This document shows positions 52,609 to 61,082 of a stretch of 64,000 nucleotides of DNA, one piece after another (the first letter of the stretch is position 1; each line of letters begins with the position of its first letter). Location of the stretch: contig NC_004369.1 in the NCBI RefSeq assembly GCF_000011305.1, forward strand, positions 2,914,001-2,978,000, written 5' to 3'. Made by a program: the position numbers and the translations under genes. This stretch comes from Corynebacterium efficiens YS-314 (GTDB lineage: Bacteria; Actinomycetota; Actinomycetes; Mycobacteriales; Mycobacteriaceae). The notes below the pieces were generated by a model. The model was not told the origin of the DNA, made no database searches, and was given only the letters and a program-made list of their open reading frames with translations.

Positions 52609-53277
52609 TCAGGGTTCTTCGGTGAGCAGATCCGGATAGTCCGGGTGGAACTCCGGTTTGAGGGCGCCGTGGAGCACGATGGACAACTGCACCGAGACAA
52701 ACTCCTCGAAACTCATGCGCTCGGAGAAGTACCAGTACTTCAGCGCCCAGGAATGGGCGATGAGCAGGAGGTTGTAGGAGTAGGGCCTCGGGTTGAGGTT
52801 GTGCCGGAAGAATCCGGACTCGATGGCACCCTGGACCGCCCGGAGCATGAACTGCCCGGTCTGCAGTTCCAGGTTCTTGACCAGATCCTGACTTTCCTGG
52901 TTGAGGTTGCCGGTTTCGCGGTAGGTGAGCAGGACAGCCTTACGGTTGTCGCGGACCACCTCCGCATAGGCGGTGAAGGCCGCAGCCACCCTGCGGACAG
53001 GGTCCTCCACGGGTTCCAGCGCCAAGGGGATCTGGTAGTTCATCTGGTCCAGCACATCGAGGATGACGGCCCGGACCAGTGCTTCCTTGTTCTCGTAGTA
53101 GCGGTAGATCAACCCGACGGAGACCTGCGCCTCGTCGGCGATTGATTTCATGGAGGCCGCCTGGGAACCATGTCGCTGCATGACGGTGGCGGCAGCGTCG
53201 AGGATCTGGCGCGTGCGCACATCCTGTCGCGCGGTGGCTGCCACTTCATCAGCCGAGTGGTGGTGCGAGATGGTCAT
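52609..53277 (-). CDS. TetR-family regulator of the cyclohexanecarboxylate-type cluster
   Basis: 222 aa. N-terminal HTH: DVRTRQILDAAATVMQRHGSQAASMKSIADEAQVSVGLIYRYYENKEAL. The rest is an alpha-helical ligand domain, probably sensing a CoA thioester as many TetR regulators of acyl-CoA pathways do. It is the first gene of the minus-strand cluster, 30 bp ahead of badI. Two 18-bp palindromes lie upstream, indicating autoregulation of the whole cluster. Confidence 0.88.
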   Translation of the reverse strand: MTISHHHSADEVAATARQDVRTRQILDAAATVMQRHGSQAASMKSIADEAQVSVGLIYRYYENKEALVRAVILDVLDQMNYQIPLALEPVEDPVRRVAAAFTAYAEVVRDNRKAVLLTYRETGNLNQESQDLVKNLELQTGQFMLRAVQGAIESGFFRHNLNPRPYSYNLLLIAHSWALKYWYFSERMSFEEFVSVQLSIVLHGALKPEFHPDYPDLLTEEP

Positions 53278-53309
53278 TGTCTCAAGGGCCTTTCACTGCC
53301 GTTACGTCC

Positions 53310-53348
53310 TGAATGAACGCTTATTCAGATTGAATGAACGTTCATTCA
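53310..53348 (-). promoter_or_regulatory. Two tandem 18-bp TetR-type operators
   Basis: TGAATGAACGTTCATTCA (53331-53348) is a perfect 18-bp palindrome. TGAATGAACGCTTATTCA (53310-53327) is a near-copy. The centres are 21 bp apart, two helical turns. Both lie 33-71 bp upstream of the TetR start and nothing else is between, so they are the likely binding sites of the cluster repressor. Confidence 0.85.
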
Positions 53349-53440
53349 TTACGTGCAACACTAAACACCGCCCAATATGACCGTAATCACTTCTGCAATA
53401 TTTGCGTAATGCGGATCACAGCGATACCCAGGCAGCAATA

Positions 53441-53472
53441 AAGGGCGGATCCACCACGGTGGATCCGCCCTT
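53441..53472 (-). terminator. Terminator of hrrA
   Basis: A perfect 15-bp stem (53441-53455 with 53458-53472) and a 2-nt loop, followed on the minus strand by TTTATT. It stands between hrrA and the TetR promoter region. Confidence 0.88.
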
Positions 53473-53514
53473 CGCGTATATGGGCCCGCCTGTCGACGGG
53501 CTATCACCCAGCCC

Positions 53515-54153
53515 CTAGAGCAGCCCCTGCTCCCTGGCCGAGGCCACAGCGGAGGTCCGCGAGCGCACACCGAGCTTGTCATAGATGTGCACCAGATGGG
53601 ACTTCACCGTCGCCTCGGAGAGGAACAGGATGCGTCCGATCTCCCGGTTGGAGGAACCACCGGCGACCAGCTTGAGCACCTCCAGCTCACGCGGGGTGAG
53701 GGAGGTCTTCGGGGTGCGCACCCGCGTCATGAGGCGGTTGGCCACCATCGGTGAGAGGGTGGAATCCCCCTCCGCGGCGGAACGCACCGCAGCCAGCAGC
53801 TCATTCGGCGGGGCATCCTTGAGCAGGTACCCCAGGGCACCGGCCTCGATGGCACCGAGGATATCGGCGTCGGTGTCGTAGTTGGTCACCACGAGCACCT
53901 TCGGGGGATTGTCGATGTTGCGTTTGATGGCGGCGGTGGCATCGGCACCGGTGGACACCTGGGTGCCCTGGACACCGGGTCCGAAGCGGAGATCCATGAG
54001 GATGACATCGATACCTCCCGCAGCGGCAGCCTGCACGGCAGCCTCGGCGGTGGACACCTCCCCGACAACTTCTATGTCGTCTGCGCTTTCCAGAACGGCA
54101 CGGAGTCCGAGCCTGACGATCTCGTGGTCATCAGCGAGCAGCACGCGGATCAT
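53515..54153 (-). CDS. hrrA: Response regulator HrrA (heme-responsive, NarL/LuxR type)
   Basis: 212 aa from ATG 54153 (MIRVLLADDHEIVRLG). Receiver domain with the acidic pocket DDH, phospho-acceptor Asp in VILMDLRFGPGVQG, Thr in VVTNYDT and Lys in LLKDAPP. A LuxR-type HTH follows (LTPRELEVLKLVAGGSSNREIGRILFLSEATVKSHL). The sequence matches my memory of C. glutamicum HrrA, which with HrrS controls heme oxygenase, heme synthesis and respiratory genes. Position after sodA/msrA also fits. The kinase gene is upstream on the same strand. Confidence 0.9.
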   Translation of the reverse strand: MIRVLLADDHEIVRLGLRAVLESADDIEVVGEVSTAEAAVQAAAAGGIDVILMDLRFGPGVQGTQVSTGADATAAIKRNIDNPPKVLVVTNYDTDADILGAIEAGALGYLLKDAPPNELLAAVRSAAEGDSTLSPMVANRLMTRVRTPKTSLTPRELEVLKLVAGGSSNREIGRILFLSEATVKSHLVHIYDKLGVRSRTSAVASAREQGLL

Positions 54154-54250
54154 ATGTGTGACTAGGTCCTTCCCATGGCGCACCCCCGGCACGGCTGGAT
54201 GGGTTGCAGGGCCGGGGTGTGCCTCAACAGTTATCCCAGTCTAACCTTTC

Positions 54251-55477
54251 TCAACCCCCGTTTGAGAATTCGATCGGAAGTGCGACGGACACCGCAGTGC
54301 CCTGCCCGTGCGCGGATTCCACGATGACCTCCCCATTGAGTTCCTGGGCGCGCTGCCGCATGGCGTTCAACCCGATGTGCCCCAGTCCGGCCGGCTGCTG
54401 CCTCACCCGTTCCGGTTCGAAACCCACACCGTCATCGACCACATCGAGACGCACCTGGTCCATCTCATAGGTGAGGGTGACATGGCAGTTCTTCGCCTCG
54501 GAGTGCTTGGCCACATTCCCGATGGCACCCTGGGCGATGCGCAGCAGGGTGGCCTCGGTTTTCATCGGCAGCTGGCGTTCATCCCCATCGACGTTGATGA
54601 CGAAGTTGATCCCCAGCAGCGGGGCGGTCACCCGGTGCAGCGCGCCCTCCAGGGAGGTCTTGGACAGCGCCGCCGGCTGCAGGGCGGCGATCATGGCCCG
54701 CGCCTCGCTGAGATTGTCCGAGGCGGTGGTGCGGGCCAGGCGGATCTTGTGCAGCGGCGACCCGGCCGCGTCATCCTCCCCCAGGCCGCGGGCGAGGATC
54801 TCCTGTTCCGCCACGTGCAGCAACATCTGGATCGACGACAGTCCCTGGGCGACGGTGTCGTGGATCTCGTGGGCGATGCGTTGGCGTTCCTCCGCGATGC
54901 CGGCGTTGCGTTCGGTCTCCGCGAGCTGGGAGCGTGTCTCGAGCAGCTGGTCGATCAGTTCCTGCTTCTCATTGTTCACCCGCCACAGGGTGCGGAACGC
55001 ATAATCTATCGCGATGGTCACCAGCGCCGCCACCGACGGCCCCATCACCCCACCCAGGGTCAACCCCACCGGGTACTGGCTCACGATGGCCACCGATGTG
55101 GCGCCCACGATCGCGATGATGCCACGGACATCCGGCATGACCTGCAGGAACAGGAAGAACAAGGGGAACACGATATAGATGCTCACCGGCACGATCGGCA
55201 GCATGAGCACCCACACCAGGGTGAGCACGAACAACCACGCCAGCTGCTTGGTGTGCGCGAAGGTCACGCGTCTGGAGGATCCCCAGAAGTAGAGGAACCC
55301 CCACACGAACAGCAGGACGCAGGAGACGGCGAACATGGGCAGCGGCAGACGTGCCGACGCACCCAGACCCACCACCAGCAGGGTCGCGGTGAGGATGTGG
55401 ATGCTGTTGCGGTAACTCATCGCACCGGGCTGGCCCCCACGACGTGCGAGGTTCTCCACGTCCAGCTCATTGCGCAT
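54251..55477 (-). CDS. hrrS: Sensor histidine kinase HrrS
   Basis: 408 aa from ATG 55477 (MRNELDVENLARR); longer frames run through the promoter shared with the divergent lipoprotein gene. About five to six N-terminal membrane helices (about 20-180) are followed by a HisKA_3 dimerisation helix, EERQRIAHEIHDTVAQGL (phospho-His in HEIHD), and an HATPase with DDGVGFEPE and GLGHIGLNAMRQRA. The small extracytoplasmic loops suit sensing of heme within the membrane, as reported for HrrS. No strong ribosome site is seen, so the start is less certain than the gene. Confidence 0.88.
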   Translation of the reverse strand: MRNELDVENLARRGGQPGAMSYRNSIHILTATLLVVGLGASARLPLPMFAVSCVLLFVWGFLYFWGSSRRVTFAHTKQLAWLFVLTLVWVLMLPIVPVSIYIVFPLFFLFLQVMPDVRGIIAIVGATSVAIVSQYPVGLTLGGVMGPSVAALVTIAIDYAFRTLWRVNNEKQELIDQLLETRSQLAETERNAGIAEERQRIAHEIHDTVAQGLSSIQMLLHVAEQEILARGLGEDDAAGSPLHKIRLARTTASDNLSEARAMIAALQPAALSKTSLEGALHRVTAPLLGINFVINVDGDERQLPMKTEATLLRIAQGAIGNVAKHSEAKNCHVTLTYEMDQVRLDVVDDGVGFEPERVRQQPAGLGHIGLNAMRQRAQELNGEVIVESAHGQGTAVSVALPIEFSNGG

Positions 55478-55508
55478 CGAATCAGGCTGGCGATCTAGGC
55501 TTGACTGC

Positions 55509-56117
55509 ATGCGTCGTACATTACCCACTCGGGGCCTCAAGACCATCCTCCTGACCAGTGCCATCGCCCTGGCAGTGGCAGGGTGCACAGATGGGTCACC
55601 GGAGGCACCGCCCGCGCAGCAGACGACGGCCACCACATCACCGGAGTCGGTGGCTGAGCCGGTGGAACCGGCCGTCGACAAGCTCCCGGTCGATGCGGCC
55701 CCGCAGGTCCCCGGTGGCCGTACCTCGTGGCAGGAGTGCCCCTACCTGGATACCCGGTGGGTCGCGGACACCAACGGCCAGCGCGTCACCGGGGTCGGCG
55801 TCGACGAACGCTTCTCGACGCCCGCCTGTGTATTCTGGTCCTACCCCGAGGAACCACAACTCACCGTGATCGTGCGCGAGATGGACACCATCGACGACGC
55901 CATCGCCGTGGTGGACTGGGCCGCCCCGGTCGACACCACCGAACTGGCGGAGGAACCCGCGGGATGGTCAGGCGGCCGACGCGGCGGCACGGATGAATCC
56001 GGGGCACTCTACGCGGTACAGAAGGACACGGTGGCGGTGGCGGTGTTCACCAATCAGGACCAGTCGCTCAAGGCGCAGCTGGTCGCGGAGACGGTGATCA
56101 CCAACCTGGGGCTCTAG
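55509..56117 (+). CDS. Lipoprotein of the DUF2020 type
   Basis: 202 aa from ATG 55509. A lipoprotein signal peptide ends with the lipobox LAVAG-C. A Thr/Pro/Glu-rich linker (about 27-70) precedes a domain with two Cys residues (QECPYLDT, TPACVFWSYP) that may form a disulfide. DUF2020 assignment is from memory; function unknown. It is divergent from hrrS, with 31 bp between the starts. Confidence 0.72.
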   Translation: MRRTLPTRGLKTILLTSAIALAVAGCTDGSPEAPPAQQTTATTSPESVAEPVEPAVDKLPVDAAPQVPGGRTSWQECPYLDTRWVADTNGQRVTGVGVDERFSTPACVFWSYPEEPQLTVIVREMDTIDDAIAVVDWAAPVDTTELAEEPAGWSGGRRGGTDESGALYAVQKDTVAVAVFTNQDQSLKAQLVAETVITNLGL

Positions 56118-56118
56118 C

Positions 56119-56271
56119 TCACACAGCGACGTCGTTGTACGGCATCAGCGGTGAAATCAGGGGGAAGACAACCTCCATGAGCAGGAAGAACACGCCGACC
56201 ACCAGGACCAGCACGGTCACGAGTTTCACCGGCCACGGCCCCGGCAGGTAGTGCCACAACAGCGAATACAT
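56119..56271 (-). CDS. Small membrane protein (50 aa) beside class E sortase
   Basis: The frame encodes a short Trp/Pro-rich N-terminus (MYSLLWHYLPGPWPVK), one strong transmembrane helix (LVTVLVLVVGVFFLL) and a short tail ending MPYNDVAV. It begins 3 bp after the sortase stop on the same strand, so co-translation is likely. Similar tiny proteins sit beside the sortase gene in other corynebacteria as far as I recall. A role as sortase partner is an inference. Confidence 0.75.
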   Translation of the reverse strand: MYSLLWHYLPGPWPVKLVTVLVLVVGVFFLLMEVVFPLISPLMPYNDVAV

Positions 56272-56274
56272 AAT

Positions 56275-57147
56275 TTAGGACTCCTCCAGGACGGCGGGAC
56301 GCTCACCACCGGTTTTCGGGATCTGCTCCACCAGCATGCCATGGACGATCATGCGCTCGGCCGCGGAGAACTGTGGATGACACGTGGTCAGGGTGATCAG
56401 CGCCTCTGCGCCCTCGCTGACCTCCGTGGTGGTGGCCCCCGGCACCGGGTTGATCATCTCGATGTGGTTGGGGGTGGTGATATGCCGACCGACCACACCC
56501 GCGTACTCACCACCAGCCATCCGCTGCACCTGGGTGTCGGTGAAACAGGCGGCGGCCTCCTGCTGCCGGGTGGTGGGATCACCCGACATCGGCATCACCC
56601 GGTAGACATTCCAGGACGCAAAGGTCTCCACCACGATCGCATCACAGGACCGGAGGTTACCCAGATCATTGAACGGGGCACCCTTGCCCACGCGGTGTCC
56701 GGCCACAGCGAAGTTCCCGGCCTCACCCGGCATCTGGGAGTCGGTATAACGGCCCGGCCCGGCGAGCAGTTCCTCCTCATCGGTGCCCTCGATGACGGCG
56801 AAGTGGAAATCCGATCCGAAGGAGGGGATATACATGCGGGCAAAGGCCTCACCGAGTTCCGGTGTGAACCTCCCACGCGGATTGACCCGCTCCCCCTCGG
56901 ACTGCCACAACTCATCGAGCCCTTCATTGGCAGCCGCCTGCTGCCGCCCGGCCTCAACATTGGTCCAGTAGGACTCATAGAACGCAAACGCCAGCACCAA
57001 CGCACCGACAGTCAGGAACACCTCACCCAGCACCTGGGAGAATGTGGGGCGCGGGCGGGGTCTCCGGGCGCGGGTGGGGGAACCGGCGGATGCACCCCGG
57101 TCGCGATCCGGATCGCGGGCACCATGCCTGGTGTCAAGTGACTGCAT
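56275..57147 (-). CDS. Class E (housekeeping) sortase
   Basis: 290 aa. A basic, Arg/Pro-rich cytoplasmic N-terminus (1-36) is followed by one membrane helix (about 40-60, FLTVGALVLAFAFYESYW). The sortase core has catalytic His in VAGHRVGKG, Cys in ITLTTCHPQF and Arg in SAAERMIVHG. The single N-terminal anchor, the TLTTCHP block and the gene neighbourhood mark the class E housekeeping enzyme (SrtF-like), which attaches LPxTG/LAxTG proteins and the base of pili to peptidoglycan. It is unlinked to the pilus locus 45 kb away but probably serves it. Confidence 0.9.
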   Translation of the reverse strand: MQSLDTRHGARDPDRDRGASAGSPTRARRPRPRPTFSQVLGEVFLTVGALVLAFAFYESYWTNVEAGRQQAAANEGLDELWQSEGERVNPRGRFTPELGEAFARMYIPSFGSDFHFAVIEGTDEEELLAGPGRYTDSQMPGEAGNFAVAGHRVGKGAPFNDLGNLRSCDAIVVETFASWNVYRVMPMSGDPTTRQQEAAACFTDTQVQRMAGGEYAGVVGRHITTPNHIEMINPVPGATTTEVSEGAEALITLTTCHPQFSAAERMIVHGMLVEQIPKTGGERPAVLEES

Positions 57148-57355
57148 GACTCACCTTCCTTCTGGTGTGGCGCGGAGTGCGACCGCACCGGATCCCGGCC
57201 CCCGGGAAAACCCACATCCGTGCTCAATCCGGGTTTAGGCCACCGGTGACACGGACACGTACCATGAACTGGTGTGATCGCGCACTTGTCCGATCATACC
57301 GCTGTTAGAGAAAAAGCTATACCCGAAAACAACCCTGGGAGGGGCGGAGAGCACG

Positions 57356-58549
57356 GTGCTCGATTTTCTGATCTACCCGGTGTCCGGAGTGATGAAGCTC
57401 TGGCATCTGCTGCTGCACAATGGCCTCGGACTTGATGACTCGCTCGCCTGGTTCATCTCCCTCTTCGGACTGGTGATCACGGTGCGGGCCATCATCGCCC
57501 CCTTCACCTGGAAGATGTACAAATCCGGGCGCCTGACCGCCCAGATCCGCCCGAAACGTGTGGCCATCGCGGAGGAGTTCAAAGGCCGGCACGACGAGGA
57601 TTCCATCCGGGAGATGCAGCAGAAATATAAGGACCTGAACAAGGAATACGGCATCAACCCCTTTGCCGGTTGTGTGCCCACCCTCATCCAGATCCCCGTC
57701 ATCCTCGGTCTCTACCAGGTGCTGCTCCTCATGGCACGGCCCGAGGGCGGGCTGGAGAACCCCGTTCCCCGCTCCATCGGCTTCCTCAGTGCCGAGGAGG
57801 TCCAGAGTTTCCTGCAGGGCCGGGTGTTCAATGTCCCCCTGCCCGCCTACGTGACCATGCCGGCCGAACAGCTCACCTTCCTGGGCACCACGCGTGAGGA
57901 CGTCCTCTCCTTCGTCCTTCCGCTGTTCATCGTGGCCGCGGTGTTCACCGCCTTCAACATGGCGTTGTCCACCTACCGCAACATCCAGACCAATGACTAC
58001 GCCTCCAACATCTCCAACGGGATGTTCAAGGCTTTCCTCTGGCTGGCTGTCCTGGCCCCACTGTTCCCCCTGGTGCTCGGACTCACCGGCCCCTTCCCCA
58101 CCGCCATCGCGCTGTACTGGGTGGCCAACAACCTGTGGACCTTCGGGCAGACCGCCATCATGCACTACATCATCGAGCGTAACTACCCGCTCACCGAGGA
58201 ATTCAAGGAACACCACGCAGCCCAACGTGCCACCTACCGGGAACAGCAGCGGAAAAAACGTGCTTTCCTGTGGACCCGCCGGAAGAACCGCCTGATGATG
58301 ATCCTCACCCCCCACCGCGCAGCCGAACTGCATGCACAGAATGCCGAGATGACCCGGGAACGTACCGAGCGCATCAGGGCGGAGAAGGCCACGAAGAAGG
58401 AGATCGCCACCAAGAGGCGGGCCGCGGAGAGAAAGATCAATCAGCAGAAGATGGAGGAGGCGAGGAGGCGTCGACAGGCACGCCGCGCCGGGGACAAGAG
58501 CAACGGCGAGCAACCGGAGACGGACGCCACCGACCCGTCCGGGAAGTGA
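57356..58549 (+). CDS. YidC/Oxa1-family membrane protein insertase (paralogue)
   Basis: 397 aa, start GTG 57356. Five to six membrane helices: VSGVMKLWHLLLHNGLG, ISLFGLVITVRAIIAPFT (with the conserved Arg of the hydrophilic groove), PFAGCVPTLIQIPVILGLYQVL, then two to three more ending ALYWVANNLWTFGQTAIM. The last ~110 residues are very basic and helical (RKKRAFLWTRRKNR to RRRRQARRAG), as in ribosome-binding tails. It differs from the main YidC beside the origin and is present near mcbR in C. glutamicum as I recall. It inserts or folds membrane proteins. Confidence 0.9.
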   Translation: MLDFLIYPVSGVMKLWHLLLHNGLGLDDSLAWFISLFGLVITVRAIIAPFTWKMYKSGRLTAQIRPKRVAIAEEFKGRHDEDSIREMQQKYKDLNKEYGINPFAGCVPTLIQIPVILGLYQVLLLMARPEGGLENPVPRSIGFLSAEEVQSFLQGRVFNVPLPAYVTMPAEQLTFLGTTREDVLSFVLPLFIVAAVFTAFNMALSTYRNIQTNDYASNISNGMFKAFLWLAVLAPLFPLVLGLTGPFPTAIALYWVANNLWTFGQTAIMHYIIERNYPLTEEFKEHHAAQRATYREQQRKKRAFLWTRRKNRLMMILTPHRAAELHAQNAEMTRERTERIRAEKATKKEIATKRRAAERKINQQKMEEARRRRQARRAGDKSNGEQPETDATDPSGK

Positions 58550-58554
58550 ACAAC

Positions 58555-58586
58555 AAGGGGGAACCACCAACCGGTGGTTCCCCCTT
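58555..58586 (+). terminator. Terminator after the yidC paralogue
   Basis: A perfect 14-bp stem (58555-58568 with 58573-58586), 4-nt loop and TTTT tail, lying between convergent yidC and mcbR; it can serve both directions. Confidence 0.9.
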
Positions 58587-58597
58587 TTGCCTGCCCT

Positions 58598-59236
58598 CTA
58601 GATCGAGTAATCCGCCGGTGGTGCGGACAGCAACTGCCGGGCCAGGTCACGGGCCGTTTCCAAGGGGCCGATATTCTGAACCAGCCTCGACCCCGCCAGA
58701 CCACCATCAAGGAACACCAGCAGCTGATTCGCCTGGGTGGTGCCGGGATAACCATTCTTCTCCGTGAGCAGATCGGTCAGCGTCTGATGACACCAACGAC
58801 GGTGCTCCATGACCGCGGCGACAATACCCTTCTCGGATTCCGTCTCCGGACGTGGATACTCATTCGCCGCATTCTGGAAGTGGGACCCCCGGAAGCCCTT
58901 CTTCGGCTCCTCCTCGATGCACTGGTCGAAGAAGGCGATGATCTTATCCTCCGGGTCCTTGAGCTGGTCCGTCCGCTCATGCCACGCATCACGCCACTGC
59001 TGATCCAGATTTTCCAGGTAGGCGATCACCAGAGCATCCTTGGAACCGAAGAGGGAGTACAGGCTGGCCTTGGCCACATCCGCCTCACGAAGGATACGGT
59101 CGATGCCGATGACCCGGATGCCCTCGGTGGTGAACAGATTCGTTGCGCTGTCGAGCAGACGCTGCCGGGGGCTCGGGCGATCACGTCGCCTGCCCCCTGT
59201 ACTGGTCCTACTCTTTCCTGAAGCGCTGACAGCCAC
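58598..59236 (-). CDS. mcbR: TetR-type repressor of methionine/cysteine metabolism
   Basis: 212 aa. The segments RPSPRQRLLDSATNLFTTEG, IRVIGIDRILREADVAKAS and LYSLFGSKDALVIAYLENLD (HTH), and the C-terminal NQLLVFLDGGLAGSRLV with LARQLLSAPPADYSI, match the C. glutamicum McbR sequence as I recall it almost residue for residue. McbR represses genes for sulfate reduction, cysteine and methionine synthesis and is released by S-adenosylhomocysteine. Its position next to a yidC paralogue also fits. Confidence 0.93.
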   Translation of the reverse strand: MAVSASGKSRTSTGGRRRDRPSPRQRLLDSATNLFTTEGIRVIGIDRILREADVAKASLYSLFGSKDALVIAYLENLDQQWRDAWHERTDQLKDPEDKIIAFFDQCIEEEPKKGFRGSHFQNAANEYPRPETESEKGIVAAVMEHRRWCHQTLTDLLTEKNGYPGTTQANQLLVFLDGGLAGSRLVQNIGPLETARDLARQLLSAPPADYSI

Positions 59237-59546
59237 GGCGGGCCACGTCCTTTCGGGTTAACTCTGGAGGTGCAACAGTGTGGTCGAGATGGTCCCGGGG
59301 AACCACGTCCGATGGATCCAGGCGGCATCCCACGGATGCTTCCCGGGGACGTTTCCACCCACACACCTTCAATATAGACAAACCGGTTCGTATAGATTCA
59401 ATCTACAGGTCATTCCACTGATTATGGAAGAGCCACCCGTGTCTTCGGGGGTGTTCCCGGGCCGGGGGAGATGAAAAAACGACCCGTGGGAGGCCACGGG
59501 TCGCGGGGTATAAACGGTGCGTTGTTATTTCCAGATTGTTGCTCGG
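59237..59546 (-). promoter_or_regulatory. mcbR upstream region with an imperfect 24-bp palindrome
   Basis: No gene lies in these 310 bp. TATAGACAAACC-GGTTCGTATAGA (59373-59396) pairs in 9 of 12 positions around ACCGGT and resembles a TetR-type operator. It contains TAGAC, half of the McbR consensus TAGAC-N6-GTCTA, but the other half is poor. It lies about 140 bp upstream of the mcbR start. The glsB terminator occupies the right end. Confidence 0.4.
59480..59503 (-). terminator. Terminator of the GlsB-type gene
   Basis: CGACCCGTGG (59480-59489) pairs with CCACGGGTCG (59494-59503) across GAGG; on the minus strand it is followed by TTTTTT. Confidence 0.9.
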
Positions 59547-59804
59547 CTACTTCTTGACGGCCCGCACAATACTGAGCAGAATCACAGCACCCAGGAGGCA
59601 TGTGAAGAAGCTGAAGATCCAGCCACCGCCTTCAACATCCACACCGATCAGGCTGAGGAGGAAGCCTCCGAGGAGACCACCGACGATACCTACCACGATA
59701 TTGAGGCCGATACCCTGCTGGGCATCGGTTCCCTTGATCTTGGATGCGATCCAACCAGCGAGTCCGCCGATGATGATCCAACCGAGTATTGACAGTCCGA
59801 GCAT
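59547..59804 (-). CDS. GlsB/YeaQ/YmgE family stress-response membrane protein
   Basis: 85 aa with three glycine-zipper membrane helices: IIIGGLAGWIASKIKG, GIGLNIVVGIVGGLLGGFLL and a C-terminal helix ending SIVRAVKK. This is the transglycosylase-associated-protein/GlsB pattern, linked to general stress responses in other bacteria. Mechanism is unknown. It is a single-gene unit with its own terminator. Confidence 0.9.
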   Translation of the reverse strand: MLGLSILGWIIIGGLAGWIASKIKGTDAQQGIGLNIVVGIVGGLLGGFLLSLIGVDVEGGGWIFSFFTCLLGAVILLSIVRAVKK

Positions 59805-59960
59805 GGTTTCAATCCTTTGTTTGGGCTAACCTTTCCTGACACTGATCCGTGCAGGGTTATTCACGGGATCGCCCCCGACAGTAGTTGCGGTTAGTACAAC
59901 AAAGCTCGTCTAAATGATATTTATTAGGATATCGTGATGGGAAATTAACCGAAAAGTAAT

Positions 59961-59996
59961 AACACCCCAGTTCCTGGGAGTGGGAACTGGGGTGTT
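59961..59996 (-). terminator. Terminator of the universal stress protein gene
   Basis: AACACCCCAGTTCC (59961-59974) pairs perfectly with 59983-59996 (14 bp, 8-nt loop); on the minus strand it continues ATTACTTTTC. Confidence 0.85.
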
Positions 59997-60033
59997 GCCT
60001 GAGCCTGCTTTCAGGCCCTGGACATTGACGCTG

Positions 60034-60924
60034 CTATGCGGGGCGGACCACCATCATCGGGCAGGGGGCAGACTGCAGCAGGGCACGGGAGGTGGAACCC
60101 AGGAGCATGCCCTTGAATCCACCACGACCATGGGAACCGACAACCAGGAGCTGGGCACCTTCGGAGGCCTCCGCCAGTGCACGGACCGGGCGGTCACGGG
60201 TGATGACCTTCTTCACCGGCACGTCGGGGTACTGGTCAGCGAGGGGCTGGATGCGCTCGGTGAGCAGTTCGGTCTGCTCACGCTCCACCTCATCCCACTG
60301 CTGCTGAGCTGCCGCCAGACCAGCAAGCGATGCCTGGACCTGCATGTCCATCCAGGTGTGGACGGCGATGAGTTCAGCACCACGGGCAGAGGCCTCGGCG
60401 AAGGCCACCTCGGTGGCGCGCTGGGACACCTCGGAACCATCGACACCGACAACCACGGGGCCGTACTTGTTGTCCTCATTGACGCTGCTGTCCTCGCGGA
60501 CAACCACCACGGGGCAGTGTGCGTGGGATACCACGGCACCGGAGACCGAGCCCATGACCATGCCGGAGAGTCCACCCAGGCCGCGGGATCCCATGACGAT
60601 CATGGTGACAGATTTCGACATCTCCAGGAGCATGTCAATGGGGCTACCCTCGGCGATGGTGTGTCCGATCTTGATGTCCGGAGCCACCTCATGCGCGATG
60701 GCGCGGGCTTCATCGATCTTCTCCAGGGCCTCAGCCTGGAGGTCATCAAAAAGCTCCTGCGGGGGAACCATGCCCTCGGCATAGAGGAACTGGGGCATGG
60801 TGTAGCTGGATGCGAGGCGGAGGGGGATGCCCCGCTTGTTGGCGGTGTTCGCAGCCCATCGAACGGCCTGCTTGGAAGCTTCCGAACCATCTACTGCGAC
60901 GACGACGATGTCTTCTACGCTCAT
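60034..60924 (-). CDS. Universal stress protein with two Usp domains
   Basis: 296 aa from ATG 60924 (MSVEDIVVVAVDGSEAS). Each half has an ATP-binding signature G-x2-G-x9-GS: MGSRGLGGLSGMVMGSVSG in the first and VGSHGRGGFKGMLLGSTSR in the second. Acidic VDGSE starts mark both domains (about 6-150 and 158-296). Proteins of this type help survival under starvation, oxygen limitation or stress. A homologue lies beside mcbR in C. glutamicum as I recall. Confidence 0.92.
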   Translation of the reverse strand: MSVEDIVVVAVDGSEASKQAVRWAANTANKRGIPLRLASSYTMPQFLYAEGMVPPQELFDDLQAEALEKIDEARAIAHEVAPDIKIGHTIAEGSPIDMLLEMSKSVTMIVMGSRGLGGLSGMVMGSVSGAVVSHAHCPVVVVREDSSVNEDNKYGPVVVGVDGSEVSQRATEVAFAEASARGAELIAVHTWMDMQVQASLAGLAAAQQQWDEVEREQTELLTERIQPLADQYPDVPVKKVITRDRPVRALAEASEGAQLLVVGSHGRGGFKGMLLGSTSRALLQSAPCPMMVVRPA

Positions 60925-61082
60925 CTTTGGTCGACCTTTCTCCTGCGAACCGCGGGCTACATTTTCCACACGATTCAAAATAATTGTCACTTCTGATTGT
61001 ACCGTGTATGTCCGGTTTTATAGGCGGTTACAACCAGTTCCGGGTGTGAAACGGTGTGATTTTTCGTACGCACCCGGCGTTT

